From assembly GCF_016342705.1 (NCBI RefSeq), contig NZ_JAEINV010000005.1, forward strand, positions 1 through 64,000: a DNA stretch of 64,000 nt, read 5' to 3'. Each line of letters starts with the position of its first letter. Positions within the stretch are counted from its first letter, which is position 1. Origin of the DNA: Lutibacter sp. Its GTDB lineage: Bacteria > Bacteroidota > Bacteroidia > Flavobacteriales > Flavobacteriaceae. Positions 1-10,954 of this stretch are shown here, in pieces. Under the pieces are notes generated by a model that saw only the letters and a list, made by a program, of their open reading frames with translations, searched no databases and had not been told where the DNA came from. Made by a program: the position numbers and the translations under genes.

Positions 1-3000
1 TATAAGTTCCTGGTTGTAAATTTGAAACTGTTAAACTATTGTTGGTAAAATTATAATTAGTTCCATTTATAGTTGCCACATACGGATGTGATGCTTGGCC
101 TGTAATAACTATCTGACCATTGTTTTTGTTTGGACAGGTTTCACTGATGGCTGTAACTGAAAAGTTGGATGCAGGTAAACTAAAAATAGGGCAGCCTGTA
201 GCGTTTACATTTATCCCTAACGGTGTGTTTGGACATAAATCAGATGAATTAAAAACCCCATCTTTATCATCATCATCACTTATTACAACAACTCCACAAA
301 CATCTAAGCTCCAACTATTAATCACTCCAATATCATCTGGCCCTTCATCTATTACTAATAATTGCCATTCACCATATGATTCTTCATTTAAAAATTTACT
401 TAAACTTTCTTGAGGAATAAAAACCCCAGTAAATGGAGGCATACCTAAGTTTATAATATCAGTACCAGCATCGTCAAAAGTTGTATTATCAAAACCATCC
501 CCTTCATCTCCAACATTTGCAGCCAATAAAACTGTTGTTCCTTTTGGACTTATTAATTTTAATGTTAAGTCACCAACCCAAGGATGTGTAATATTAACTG
601 TTAAAATAAGATCTGTAATAATTTTATTCTGAGTAATACTTATTTTTGAACTGATCCCAACAATTGAATTATCGGGAATATTAATTGGAGTATCTGTAGA
701 ATTTATTGAATTGCAAACTTCATCAGCTGTTGTAAAATTAAAAACTGTTGAGTAAGAACTTTCACCACAATCATTTTTACTTTTAACTCTCCAAAAATAT
801 TTAGTATTTAATTGTAACAGACTTGCGCTATATTTATTTTCAACTACCGTTGCAGATTCTAATATATTTGTAAATGTGTTATCTGTTGTAACTTCAACAA
901 TATATTCTAGCGCATTTATATCTGATTGCCACGATAAATTATATGGCTTTAAAACACTAATTGCATTGTTTTCTGGCAATATTAAATTTGGAGCAGAAAT
1001 AACAGATGAAAAAGCATTTAAATTAACCGAAGTAGTTTTAACCTTCGCTGTTGTAGCAGAAGTTCCTGTAACCGAAATATTAAATTCACCAATATCTCCT
1101 ATATCTAATCCACTAATTACCATTTCTACTGGTGTATTATTATTTTGCGCTTTTGTTGGATTAAATGTAACGGATGATCCAGCAGGTAAATTAGTTGCTG
1201 AAAAGGTTGTTTCTTCATTAAAACCTAAGAAAGTAGTATATGTGAAATTATAAGTTACATCATTTGGCAAACAAGACTTTTTTGAAAACTCCTGAAAATT
1301 CATTACAAACTCTGAAGTTTGAATTGCTATTTTACTTGCATTAATTGCATAAAAGATATTACCTACACTTTCAATTTTTATCCTTCCTTGCGCTGTTCCT
1401 ACTAACGGAGCCACAATAACATGACTTCCATTATTATCAACGTTAGACGCTAAAACTGTTGGATATGTTAATCCTCCATCTGAAGAAAATAAAATATTTA
1501 CTAGGCTACAATTTACAGGTGCATTATTTGTGTTAGCCACATTCCACGTAATTGTTTGAGATGTTCCCGCATCCCAAGTTACTGAAGTAGATTGTGAAGT
1601 AACTGCAAATGGACCCGCAGTTGCATCAAATGTAATTACATTTTCTTTACTTGCCGTTTGACCTCCTCCAACAAAATTATCTCTAACGTTTACACCAAAT
1701 CGCATTGTTCTTGAAACTGAAGGTAAAACCTCCCAAGTACTTTGTAAATTTCCAGCTAATACAGTTGCCACATCTGGAAAATATCTTTTCGAAGAGGTAG
1801 ATGGTTTTACAGATCGAAATGCAGGTCCAACTGTAGATGTTGAAACTAGGGGATGTACAGCTATTTCAGTGTCCAATTGCTCCCAAGTATACGTTAAATT
1901 ATCACCATTCGCATCTGTTGCACTTGCATTTAAAACAAAAGGTGTAGAAACAGGAATAGTATAATTTTGAAGTGCTGCTATAACAGGTACACTATTTGAA
2001 GTTGCTGTTTGTACAGCACATGTACTATTTCCTGCTGAAATATTATTCCACATTTCTCTAATACTAACTAAATGAAAATAATCATCACTAGCATTTTGAA
2101 CATTTTGAGGTGTACAAATTCCTGCATACGCCATAATTGTAGATCCACTTCCAGGCTCTACAGCTGTGCTATTATTTCTGTTGGTTCCACTACAATTTCC
2201 TGCATCGCCATTAAAAGTATGATGTGCCCCAAACTGATGCCCCATTTCGTGAGCTACATAATCAATATCATACGCATCACCAATTGGACTACCTGACCCT
2301 GTAATTCCCCTTGCTTTATTAGTAGTACAAGGCGAGTTTAATTGCGCTAAACCACCACCTCCGGTACTAAATGTATGTCCAATATCATAATTACTTATAC
2401 CAATCCCTGCATTTATTTTTGTTTGACTTTCATCAATCAATTTATCACTATCATCATTTGTAAAACCATCAGTGGCTGCATCTAAAAAAATTATGTTCTT
2501 GTTAGTTGCTACTAAAACCATAGTTAAAGCCACATCCCTCTCAAAAATGCCATTCACTCTTGTCATAGTTGCTACTATAGCCGATAAAATTGCTGTTTTC
2601 TTTTCGTCGTCAGTTGCTGTTGCTAAAATCCCTTGATTTGTTAAGTGAAATTGCGAATATTCTCCTGTGGTTGCAATGGCCAACCTAAAGGTTCTTAATT
2701 TACCATCATTAGCGTTTTCAGCTTTAGCACTTACATCACTTGTATTGGTTTTAACATTTTGGTTTATTTCATCAAATTTACATTCAAAAGGATCTATGGC
2801 AGGTAAATTATTTTTTGAGTACACTACATAAGAGTTGTCATTTTTTGCTTCTGGATCTATATAAACTGTAGATTCTCCATCTTTTAAAATCATTCCATGT
2901 AAACCCATTGGAGTAACAGTAAATCGAATTAAAGCATTTGAATTATGTATTCCCTTTCCTACATAAGATCTTATTGAAGGATTTTCTTTTTGAAGTTTTT

Positions 3001-3319
3001 CATCCATTATTGAAGCTTCAACAACAGTGTATTGTTCTAAAATACCTTCAGCATTTGGAAAACTAATTGTAACTCCATTGGAAATCTGGCTTCCTTTTCT
3101 TTGCGGTATATTTTTAAGTTTACTTTTTAATAAATCAACATTTAAACTGAACTCATTAAACTTTGTTGGAATGGTTTTTCTAATATATTTTTTCGAACTA
3201 TTTTTTTTAGAGTTCCCGCCCTTTTTCCATAATTCATCAGCATTTTGCCCAGAAACTGCGACACTTAAAAAAAACAATAAAACAACACTACAAATAGTAT
3301 TTAACTTCAAATTACTCAT
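1..3319 (-). CDS. Secreted reprolysin-like zinc metalloprotease with P-domain (proprotein convertase) and thrombospondin type 3-like calcium-binding segment; C-terminus truncated by window edge
   Basis: Open minus frame from ATG at 3319 to the window edge (absent from ORF track because no stop is in the window). N-term signal-like MSNLKLNTICSVVLLFFLSVAVSGQ; zinc motif IDYVAHEMGHQFGAHHTFNG (HExxHxxGxxH); later EWQLLVIDEGPDDIGVINSWSLDVCG (P-domain-like) then DDDKDGVFNSSDLCPNTPLGINVNATGCP (TSP3-like). Confidence 0.88.
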   Translation of the reverse strand, partial: MSNLKLNTICSVVLLFFLSVAVSGQNADELWKKGGNSKKNSSKKYIRKTIPTKFNEFSLNVDLLKSKLKNIPQRKGSQISNGVTISFPNAEGILEQYTVVEASIMDEKLQKENPSIRSYVGKGIHNSNALIRFTVTPMGLHGMILKDGESTVYIDPEAKNDNSYVVYSKNNLPAIDPFECKFDEINQNVKTNTSDVSAKAENANDGKLRTFRLAIATTGEYSQFHLTNQGILATATDDEKKTAILSAIVATMTRVNGIFERDVALTMVLVATNKNIIFLDAATDGFTNDDSDKLIDESQTKINAGIGISNYDIGHTFSTGGGGLAQLNSPCTTNKARGITGSGSPIGDAYDIDYVAHEMGHQFGAHHTFNGDAGNCSGTNRNNSTAVEPGSGSTIMAYAGICTPQNVQNASDDYFHLVSIREMWNNISAGNSTCAVQTATSNSVPVIAALQNYTIPVSTPFVLNASATDANGDNLTYTWEQLDTEIAVHPLVSTSTVGPAFRSVKPSTSSKRYFPDVATVLAGNLQSTWEVLPSVSRTMRFGVNVRDNFVGGGQTASKENVITFDATAGPFAVTSQSTSVTWDAGTSQTITWNVANTNNAPVNCSLVNILFSSDGGLTYPTVLASNVDNNGSHVIVAPLVGTAQGRIKIESVGNIFYAINASKIAIQTSEFVMNFQEFSKKSCLPNDVTYNFTYTTFLGFNEETTFSATNLPAGSSVTFNPTKAQNNNTPVEMVISGLDIGDIGEFNISVTGTSATTAKVKTTSVNLNAFSSVISAPNLILPENNAISVLKPYNLSWQSDINALEYIVEVTTDNTFTNILESATVVENKYSASLLQLNTKYFWRVKSKNDCGESSYSTVFNFTTADEVCNSINSTDTPINIPDNSIVGISSKISITQNKIITDLILTVNITHPWVGDLTLKLISPKGTTVLLAANVGDEGDGFDNTTFDDAGTDIINLGMPPFTGVFIPQESLSKFLNEESYGEWQLLVIDEGPDDIGVINSWSLDVCGVVVISDDDDKDGVFNSSDLCPNTPLGINVNATGCPIFSLPASNFSVTAISETCPNKNNGQIVITGQASHPYVATINGTNYNFTNNSLTVSNLQPGTY

Positions 3320-3433
3320 ATAAACCTAATTTTAGGGGTATTTAAGACAACAAATATATCATTAATAAATAGTTTGAATACAACTTTTGTACCATTATAT
3401 TGTAGTTAATATTTCACATTGCAATAAAAAAAG

Positions 3434-3441
3434 TACTTTTG
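3434..3441 (+). promoter_or_regulatory. Putative Bacteroidota -7 element TACTTTTG upstream of ribF
   Basis: Matches TAnnTTTG; 25 bp before the TTG start; -33 element not clear. Confidence 0.4.
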
Positions 3442-3466
3442 CACACTAATTTCACTTGTTATTATT

Positions 3467-4411
3467 TTGAAGATATTTAAAAATATATCTACCTACAAAT
3501 CCACAAATAAATCATTTGTTACCATTGGAACTTTTGATGGTGTTCATTTAGGGCATCAAAAAGTGATACAAGATTTAGTTGAAAGTGCTAAAAAAAATAA
3601 TGCAACATCTGTATTACTTACTTTTTTTCCACATCCCAGAATGGTGCTTCAAAAAAATGCAACAATTAAATTAATAAATACTATTGAAGAACGTATTAAA
3701 TTACTTGATAACATTGGGCTTGATGCTATAATTATTCACAAATTTTCTGATGAATTTGCAAATTTAACAGCCTTTGAATTTGTCAAAAATATTTTAGTAG
3801 ACAAACTGAAGATTTCTAGATTAGTAATTGGCTACGATCATCATTTTGGGAAAGACAGAACTGGAAATTTCACTTCTTTACAAAAATTTGGTACTGAATT
3901 TAACTTCACACTTAAAGAAATTTCACAACAAGATATTAGCAATAGTACCGTTAGTTCTACCAAAATTAGAGCCGCTATAGAAAAAGGAGAAATAGAAAAA
4001 GCAAACAGCTATTTAGGGTATAATTTTATGTTAACTGGCAGTGTTGTAAAAGGTAAAAACTTAGGTGAAAAAATAGGGTTTCCAACAGCAAATATTCATA
4101 TAAAAGAAACTTACAAATTAATTCCTAAAACAGGTGCTTACATTGTAAAATCTACTATTGAAAATAGCGTTGTTTTTGGCATGATGAATATTGGCTACAG
4201 ACCAACTGTCAGTGGTAAAAACCAAACTATTGAAATCAATTTTTTTGAGTTACATAAAGATTTATACAATCAAATTTTAACAATTGAAGTGTTACATTTT
4301 TTACGGGATGAAATTAAATTTAACTCCATTGAGAAATTAACAATTCAGCTTAAAAAAGATAAACAAAAATCGTTAGAAATCATTCGTGGCACTTTTTTTG
4401 AAACTAATTAA
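3467..4411 (+). CDS. ribF: Bifunctional riboflavin kinase / FAD synthetase
   Basis: VTIGTFDGVHLGHQKVI nucleotidyltransferase motif, GxxxGFPTANI kinase motif; TTG start. Confidence 0.93.
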   Translation: MKIFKNISTYKSTNKSFVTIGTFDGVHLGHQKVIQDLVESAKKNNATSVLLTFFPHPRMVLQKNATIKLINTIEERIKLLDNIGLDAIIIHKFSDEFANLTAFEFVKNILVDKLKISRLVIGYDHHFGKDRTGNFTSLQKFGTEFNFTLKEISQQDISNSTVSSTKIRAAIEKGEIEKANSYLGYNFMLTGSVVKGKNLGEKIGFPTANIHIKETYKLIPKTGAYIVKSTIENSVVFGMMNIGYRPTVSGKNQTIEINFFELHKDLYNQILTIEVLHFLRDEIKFNSIEKLTIQLKKDKQKSLEIIRGTFFETN

Positions 4412-4426
4412 GTGAAATTCATTCTT

Positions 4427-4954
4427 ATGAAAAAAAACATCTTTTTAACACTTATTCTTTTTGCAACATTAAGTTCTTGCAAAAGTTTTAACTTTCAAAT
4501 AAACGAACCGATAATGATAGATTCTTTAGATTGTCCAGAAAATGGAACGTGTAATTTAGAACTTCTTCCGAATAAATCTATTGAATTTAAATCGGATGAA
4601 TTTGGGAATTTATATCCGGTTATTTCAGATGGAGATAAAACACTCTTTCAATATACTTTTCAAAAAAATCCTTTAAAAAATACCGAAGACAGCAATTATA
4701 CCGAAATTATCTATGCCGAATTACCTTCTGAAATTACAGAAGTTTCAATAACTAATGAAGAACTTCAAAATGTAAAACTTTATTTTGGAAGATTGTGTTA
4801 CTGCAAAGGTGCTACAGGTTATTACGCTATAAAAAATGGTGAATTTAAAATTTCAAAAGCATCAAAAGATAGCATTACTTTTAAGGTAGATTTTAAAATA
4901 ACCGAAGTTCCTCAAATTATTTCAACAATACACCAAACGGTTTCTTTAAAATGA
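4427..4954 (+). CDS. Hypothetical lipoprotein
   Basis: MKKNIFLTLILFATLSSCKSF lipoprotein signal; start moved to the ATG at 4427. Confidence 0.6.
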   Translation: MKKNIFLTLILFATLSSCKSFNFQINEPIMIDSLDCPENGTCNLELLPNKSIEFKSDEFGNLYPVISDGDKTLFQYTFQKNPLKNTEDSNYTEIIYAELPSEITEVSITNEELQNVKLYFGRLCYCKGATGYYAIKNGEFKISKASKDSITFKVDFKITEVPQIISTIHQTVSLK

Positions 4955-4990
4955 TTTGAAACTAAATAGTTACTATTAGCAGCATTTTCT

Positions 4991-4998
4991 TAAATTTG
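4991..4998 (+). promoter_or_regulatory. Putative -7 element TAAATTTG upstream of serS
   Basis: TAnnTTTG match 25 bp before start codon. Confidence 0.4.
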
Positions 4999-5022
4999 CG
5001 CATCATTTAAAGGAAAAAAACA

Positions 5023-6297
5023 ATGTTACAAGTAGCTTTTATTAGAGAAAACAAAGAAATTGTTTTAAAAGGTTTAGCCAAAAGAAATTTTAAAAACGCT
5101 GAAGAATTAGTTGATAAAACTATTGCTGCAGATGAAGAACGTAGAGCAATTCAAACAGAATTGGATGCAATGCTTGCCGAATCTAATAAATTATCGAAAG
5201 ATATAGGAATGCTTTTCAAATCTGGAGAAACTCAAAAAGCTGATATTTTAAAGAAAAAAACAGTTCAATTAAAAGATAAATCGAAAGATTTAACTGAAAG
5301 TCTTCAAAATAAAGCGAATGAATTACAAGAATTACTGTATTTAATTCCGAACATTCCAAATGAAATTGTTCCGAATGGCGTTTCTGCGGATGATAATTTA
5401 ACTGTTTTTCAAGAAGGTAAAATTCCGGTGTTACACAAAGATGCTTTACCACATTGGGAATTAGCAAAAAAATATGATATTATAGATTTTGAACTTGGAA
5501 ATAAAATTGCTGGTGCCGGATTCCCAGTTTATAAAGGTAAAGGTGCAAAATTACAACGCGCTTTAATCAACTATTTTTTAGATAAAAATACTGCTGCGGG
5601 TTACGATGAAGTTCAGGTGCCGCATTTGGTAAACGAAGCTTCTGGATTTGGAACAGGTCAATTGCCAGATAAAGAAGGGCAAATGTACCACGATGCACAA
5701 GATAATTTATATTTAATTCCTACTGCTGAAGTTCCAGTAACTAATATTTTTAGAGATGTAATTTTAAAAGAAGATGAATTTCCTATCTGCAAAACTGCTT
5801 ACACTCCTTGTTTTAGACGTGAAGCTGGTTCTTATGGAGCACACGTTAGAGGCTTAAACAGATTGCACCAATTTGATAAAGTTGAAATTGTACGAATTGA
5901 ACACCCAAACAATTCTTATAAAGCTTTAGACTCCATGGTTAACCACGTAAAAAGTATTTTACAAGAATTAAACATGCCATATAGAATTTTACGCTTATGT
6001 GGTGGAGATATGGGCTTTACATCAGCCTTAACATATGATTTTGAAGTATTTTCAACAGCACAAGATCGTTGGTTAGAAATAAGTTCAGTATCTAATTTTG
6101 AGAATTTTCAAGCAAATCGCTTAAAACTTCGTTTTAAAAATAGTGAAGGCAAAAGCGAATTAGCACATACTTTAAACGGAAGTTCTTTGGCATTACCACG
6201 CGTTTTAGCTGGTTTATTAGAAAACTGCCAAACACCTGAAGGTATAAAAATACCTAAAGTTTTAGTGCCTTATTGTGGATTTGATTTAATTAATTAG
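5023..6297 (+). CDS. serS: Serine--tRNA ligase
   Basis: Class II aaRS motifs (LIPTAEVPVTNIFRD, TPCFRREAGSYG, LNGSSLALPRVLAGLLEN). Confidence 0.97.
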   Translation: MLQVAFIRENKEIVLKGLAKRNFKNAEELVDKTIAADEERRAIQTELDAMLAESNKLSKDIGMLFKSGETQKADILKKKTVQLKDKSKDLTESLQNKANELQELLYLIPNIPNEIVPNGVSADDNLTVFQEGKIPVLHKDALPHWELAKKYDIIDFELGNKIAGAGFPVYKGKGAKLQRALINYFLDKNTAAGYDEVQVPHLVNEASGFGTGQLPDKEGQMYHDAQDNLYLIPTAEVPVTNIFRDVILKEDEFPICKTAYTPCFRREAGSYGAHVRGLNRLHQFDKVEIVRIEHPNNSYKALDSMVNHVKSILQELNMPYRILRLCGGDMGFTSALTYDFEVFSTAQDRWLEISSVSNFENFQANRLKLRFKNSEGKSELAHTLNGSSLALPRVLAGLLENCQTPEGIKIPKVLVPYCGFDLIN

Positions 6298-6433
6298 ACT
6301 GAACAGCTATTAATAATTTTTTATAATAGTTCATTTCAATTAACGCATCAAAATATGCATTGATTTGACCTTTTTTCATAAATTTTATAGCTTTCTTTTT
6401 TGCTGTTTCGTAGTGTTTGATTAAGTCGTTCAT
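6290..6433 (-). CDS. Small 47-aa basic protein, unknown function
   Basis: Complete frame MNDLIKHYETAKKKAIKFMKKGQINAYFDALIEMNYYKKLLIAVQSN*; below ORF-track length cutoff; convergent with serS and overlapping its stop by 8 bp. Confidence 0.5.
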   Translation of the reverse strand: MNDLIKHYETAKKKAIKFMKKGQINAYFDALIEMNYYKKLLIAVQSN

Positions 6434-6570
6434 TTTAATAAAATTTAGTTGTTTTATATTGTTAAGACAATTTCCGTGCCAAAATGTAACAGCGCCTAGT
6501 TCAAAATAACTTGTATTTATAAAAACTTTAACACTTGTTTGTGCTATATTTGATTGATAAACTATAGATA

Positions 6571-8346
6571 ATGCGCTATTTATTTTTCATATTTTTTTGT
6601 TGTTTTTCTCTGCAATTTCAAGCACAGGAACAACAATTAGCATTTCAATATTTACGAAATGGTGACTATGAAAAAGCAGCAGCATTATACAAACCTTTAC
6701 ACGAAGAAAACCCTTACAATTCTATTTATTTAAACTATTTAATTGACTGTTATCAACAATTACAACAATTTGATACTGCTAATGAAGTTATAACTAAACA
6801 AATTAATACTTTAAAAAATCAGCAATATTTATTTATTGAAATTGGTTACAATTATCAATTACAATATTTACCAGAAAAGGCAGAGGAATTTTACAAAAAA
6901 GCGCTTAACGCAATAAATGAAACTCCAAATTTAGGTTACATTGTAGGTAAAACATTTCAAGATAATCATTTGTTAGATTATGCCCTATTAGCTTATAAAA
7001 AAACGATGGAATTAATTCCAAAAGCAAACTACAATTTTCAAATTGCTTTAATTTATGGTGAAAAAGGTGAAATTGAAAATATGTTTAATACATATTTAGA
7101 TATGATTTTAATTAATGATACGTATTTACCTACTTCAAAAAGTTATATGGGAAGGTTTATAACAGATGATTCAGAAAATGAAAATAATCTTATACTTAAA
7201 AAAATATTAATAAAACGTCTTCAAAACAATCCCATAACAAGTTGGAATCAATTATTAAGTTGGCTTTTTATGCAGCAAAAAGAATATGAAAAAGCACTAA
7301 TTCAAGAAAAAGCTATTTTTAAAAGAAATGAAGCTGGTTTAGAAAACATTATTGAAATTGGTAAAATTGCTTTTGAAAACAAATCTTACGAAGCTTCAAA
7401 AAATTGTTTCCATTTTGTATTGGAAAATATTTCAAATCTAGAAACAGAATTAACTGCAAAATTGTACTTACTAGAAATTGATATGAAAACAAACGCTTCA
7501 AATGAAAGCATTGAAAATCAGTTTCAACAATTATTTTTACAATATGGAAAAACTAAAAACACTATTGGAATACAAGCTATTTATGCCGAATTTTTAGCTT
7601 TCAAAAAGAATGAGCCTGAAAAAGGAATTGACGTACTTAAAGATGCTTTAAAAATACCTATTAATGAATTTCAAACTGGCTATTTAAAAACAAAATTGGC
7701 TGATATTTTAGTGTTTACTGGTAAATTTAATTCAGCTTTAATTTATTATACACAAGTTCAGAACGACCTAAAAAATCATACAATCGGACAAACTGCGCGT
7801 TTTAAAATTGCACAAACCTCTTATTTTAAAGGTGATTTTGAATGGGCACAATCGCAATTAAAAGTACTAAAAAACTCAACGTCGCAATTAATTTCGAACG
7901 ATGCTTTAGACTTAAATTTGTTAATTACAGATAATGCCGTAAAAGACAGTTTAAAAATAGCTTTAAAAACCTATGCTAAAGCCGATTTATTAGCTTTTCA
8001 AAATAAAAACCAACAAGCAATTGATACTTTGCAAGTTATTTTAAACAACTATAAAGGTCACCCAATTGAAGACGAAGCTTTATTTAAACAAGCGCAACTT
8101 TTTGAAAAAACAAATCAGTTCTCAAGCGCTGAACAAAATTATTTAAAAATAATATCCATTAATAATGATGATATTTTAGCCGATGATGCGCATTATTTTT
8201 TAGCAGAATTGTACTTAAATAAATTACAAAATATAGAAAAAGCCAAAGAGTATTACCAAAAAATTATATTTGAATATCCATCTAGCATATTTTTAGTAGA
8301 TGCTCGAAAAAAATTCAGAAATTTACGAGGAGACAACATTAATTAA
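6571..8346 (+). CDS. Tetratricopeptide repeat protein with signal peptide
   Basis: MRYLFFIFFCCFSLQFQAQ signal; repeated TPR-like helices. Confidence 0.8.
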   Translation: MRYLFFIFFCCFSLQFQAQEQQLAFQYLRNGDYEKAAALYKPLHEENPYNSIYLNYLIDCYQQLQQFDTANEVITKQINTLKNQQYLFIEIGYNYQLQYLPEKAEEFYKKALNAINETPNLGYIVGKTFQDNHLLDYALLAYKKTMELIPKANYNFQIALIYGEKGEIENMFNTYLDMILINDTYLPTSKSYMGRFITDDSENENNLILKKILIKRLQNNPITSWNQLLSWLFMQQKEYEKALIQEKAIFKRNEAGLENIIEIGKIAFENKSYEASKNCFHFVLENISNLETELTAKLYLLEIDMKTNASNESIENQFQQLFLQYGKTKNTIGIQAIYAEFLAFKKNEPEKGIDVLKDALKIPINEFQTGYLKTKLADILVFTGKFNSALIYYTQVQNDLKNHTIGQTARFKIAQTSYFKGDFEWAQSQLKVLKNSTSQLISNDALDLNLLITDNAVKDSLKIALKTYAKADLLAFQNKNQQAIDTLQVILNNYKGHPIEDEALFKQAQLFEKTNQFSSAEQNYLKIISINNDDILADDAHYFLAELYLNKLQNIEKAKEYYQKIIFEYPSSIFLVDARKKFRNLRGDNIN

Positions 8347-8386
8347 AGCACCTCAAATTATAATAATATTAAATAAAAACACAAAA

Positions 8387-8719
8387 ATGTACATATACAA
8401 CGTAACAACTAATGTAGATGAATCTATTCACGATGAATGGCTTAATTGGATGAAATCAAAACATATTCCTGATATGTTAGCCACCGGTAAATTTACAGTT
8501 GCAAAAATGAATTTAGTTTTAATTGATGAAGAAATGGGTGGCTCAACATATGCAGTTCAATATTCAACGGATAGTATTGAAACACTTCATAAATATTACA
8601 AAGAAGATGCACCAAAATTACGCGATGAAGCCATGAATTTATTTAAGGATAAAATTGTTGCATTTAGAACTGAATTAAAAGTTATTAACGAACAATTTAG
8701 TACAAGTATAAACAACTAA
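8387..8719 (+). CDS. DUF4286-like small protein
   Basis: [37 protein letters not shown]; internal ATG at 8387 used as start. Confidence 0.7.
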   Translation: MYIYNVTTNVDESIHDEWLNWMKSKHIPDMLATGKFTVAKMNLVLIDEEMGGSTYAVQYSTDSIETLHKYYKEDAPKLRDEAMNLFKDKIVAFRTELKVINEQFSTSINN

Positions 8720-8723
8720 TTTT

Positions 8724-9500
8724 ATGAGTGTAAAAGCAAAAAAACACCTAGGTCAACATTTTTTAACGGATGAATTAATTGCACAACAAATTGCAGATAG
8801 TTTAATAGGAACTAACTATAAAAATGTGTTGGAAATTGGTCCGGGAATGGGTGTTTTAACAAAATACTTGCTTAAAAAAGATTTTACAACGCACGTTATT
8901 GAAATTGATACCGAATCGGTTGAATATTTAAAAGCACATTATTTAAATTTAGCTGAAAGAATAATTTCTAAAGATTTTTTAAAAATTAATATATCTGAAT
9001 TTTTTGGTGAAGAACAAGTAGCTATTATTGGAAACTTTCCTTACAATATTTCAACACAAATTGTTTTTAAAACATTAGAAAACAGGCATCAAATTCCAGA
9101 ATTTGCTGGAATGTTTCAAAAGGAAGTTGCTTTAAGAATTGCTGAAAAAGAAGGCAGCAAAGTATATGGGATTTTATCGGTTTTAACACAAGCTTTTTAT
9201 GATGTTGAATATTTATTTACGGTTCCTCCAACGGTTTTTAATCCGCCTCCAAAAGTAGATTCTGGCGTAATTAGATTGGTGAGAAAAGAAAATTACACAC
9301 TTCCTGTTGATGAAAAATTGTTTTACAAAGTGGTAAAAACAGCCTTTCAACAAAGAAGAAAAACCTTACGCAACAGTTTAAAAACTTTGAATTTATCGGA
9401 TAATTTAAGAGAAGATACTATCTTTGCCAAACGCCCAGAGCAATTATCTGTTCAGGAATTTATCAATCTCACTTCAAAAATAGAGAACGATGCCATTTGA
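8724..9500 (+). CDS. rsmA: 16S rRNA (adenine(1518)-N(6)/adenine(1519)-N(6))-dimethyltransferase
   Basis: [33 protein letters not shown]. Confidence 0.96.
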   Translation: MSVKAKKHLGQHFLTDELIAQQIADSLIGTNYKNVLEIGPGMGVLTKYLLKKDFTTHVIEIDTESVEYLKAHYLNLAERIISKDFLKINISEFFGEEQVAIIGNFPYNISTQIVFKTLENRHQIPEFAGMFQKEVALRIAEKEGSKVYGILSVLTQAFYDVEYLFTVPPTVFNPPPKVDSGVIRLVRKENYTLPVDEKLFYKVVKTAFQQRRKTLRNSLKTLNLSDNLREDTIFAKRPEQLSVQEFINLTSKIENDAI

Positions 9501-10842
9501 AATTACCAATGAATATATTCAACAAATTCAACAATTAATTGCTGAAGATAATGAAGATGCACTGCTAACACTGTTAGAAGAAGTGCATTATGCCGATATT
9601 GCTGAAATAATTGAAGAAATTGAATATTCTGAGGCTATTTACATCATTAAATTATTAGAAAGCGATGTAACTTCTGAAATTATTGCCGAATTAGATGAAG
9701 ATACACGTGAAAATATTTTAAAAGGACTTTCATCAAAAGAAATTGCAGAAGAATTATCAGAACTAGATACCGATGATGCTGCCGATATTATTTCTGAACT
9801 TTCCGACAAGCAAATAAAAGAGGTAATTTCTCATATTGAAGATGAGGAGCACGCCAAAGACATCATTGAACTTTTAAGGTATGATGAAGATACTGCGGGA
9901 GGTTTAATGGCAAAAGAGTTAGTGAAAGTTAACGAAAACTGGAACGTACTAACTTGTGTAAAAGAAATGCGTGCGCAAGCAGAAGAAGTTTCTCGCGTAC
10001 ATTCAATCTATGTGGTAGATGATAACAATATTTTAAAAGGTCGTTTATCATTAAAAGATTTATTAACAACCTCAACAAAAACGGCCATAAAAGATGTTTT
10101 TATTAAAAAAGTAGACTCGGTAACTGTTAATGATGATGCGGAAGATGTTGCTAAAATTATGCAAAAATACGATTTAGAAGCAATTCCGGTTGTTGATGAA
10201 TTAGGTCGTTTAGTTGGTAGAATTACTATTGATGATATTGTAGACGTAATAAAAGAAGAAGCCGAAAAAGATTACCAAATGGCCGCAGGTATTTCGCAAG
10301 ATGTAGAAGCCGATGATACCATTTGGGAATTAACAAAAGCACGGTTACCTTGGTTAATTTTAGCATTGTTTGGTGGTTTTGTAAGTGTTTCCATTTTAGG
10401 CGGATTCGCAACTGCTATGATAAAATATAAAGAGCTTTTCTTTTTTACACCATTAATTGCAGCAATGGCTGGAAATGTAGGTGTGCAATCTTCAGCAATT
10501 ATTTTACAAGGTTTAGCCAATGATAGTTTAAAAGGTTCTTGGTGGAAAAGGCTTATAAAAGAAGTTTCTTTAAGCTTATTAAATGGTTTTGTTCTTGCGG
10601 CACTTTTAATGTCAGCAGGAATGTTTTTTCTAGGTTTTGATATTAAAGTTGGACTTACCGTAGCTATTTCTTTAGTTTCCGTAATAATAATTGCCTCCAT
10701 AATTGGAACTTTTGTTCCTATAATTTTAGATAAAAGAGGAATTGATCCTGCGTTAGCTACTGGTCCTTTTATTACTACCAGTAATGATATTTGTGGGATT
10801 TTAATCTACTTTTGGATTGCCAAATTAATTTTAGGCTTCTAA
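9490..10842 (+). CDS. mgtE: Magnesium transporter MgtE
   Basis: MgtE_N, tandem CBS and C-terminal TM domain ([17 protein letters not shown]); overlaps rsmA end by 11 bp. Confidence 0.96.
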   Translation: MPFEITNEYIQQIQQLIAEDNEDALLTLLEEVHYADIAEIIEEIEYSEAIYIIKLLESDVTSEIIAELDEDTRENILKGLSSKEIAEELSELDTDDAADIISELSDKQIKEVISHIEDEEHAKDIIELLRYDEDTAGGLMAKELVKVNENWNVLTCVKEMRAQAEEVSRVHSIYVVDDNNILKGRLSLKDLLTTSTKTAIKDVFIKKVDSVTVNDDAEDVAKIMQKYDLEAIPVVDELGRLVGRITIDDIVDVIKEEAEKDYQMAAGISQDVEADDTIWELTKARLPWLILALFGGFVSVSILGGFATAMIKYKELFFFTPLIAAMAGNVGVQSSAIILQGLANDSLKGSWWKRLIKEVSLSLLNGFVLAALLMSAGMFFLGFDIKVGLTVAISLVSVIIIASIIGTFVPIILDKRGIDPALATGPFITTSNDICGILIYFWIAKLILGF

Positions 10843-10848
10843 ATTATT

Positions 10849-10945
10849 TGGGCATTTCACGCTGTGTCAGGCTTTTCACACTCGCTTTCTAATTGTTTTT
10901 CAACAATTAAAAGAGCTCAAACAAATGCTTCAATCCTTAATGCAA
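10849..10945. repeat. Candidate copy of a recurrent Flavobacteriaceae intergenic element
   Basis: GGGCATTTCACGCTGTGTCAGGCTTTTCACACTCGCTTTCTAATTGTTTTTCAACAATTAAAAGAGCTCAAACAAATGCTTCAATCCTTAATGCA resembles from memory the GGGCGTT...GTCGGGCTTTC...GAGCTCAAACAA..GCTTCAATCCCTAACGCA pattern; internal hairpin AATTGTT/AACAATT. Confidence 0.5.
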
Positions 10946-10954
10946 AACAACCTT

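Noticed and set aside
120-2296. Plus-strand ORFs at 120-413, 876-1253 and 2072-2296
   Set aside because: Antisense to the continuous minus-strand metalloprotease frame, which contains recognisable domains.
10272-10700. 142-aa minus-strand ORF inside mgtE
   Set aside because: Shadow ORF opposite strongly conserved MgtE transmembrane domain.
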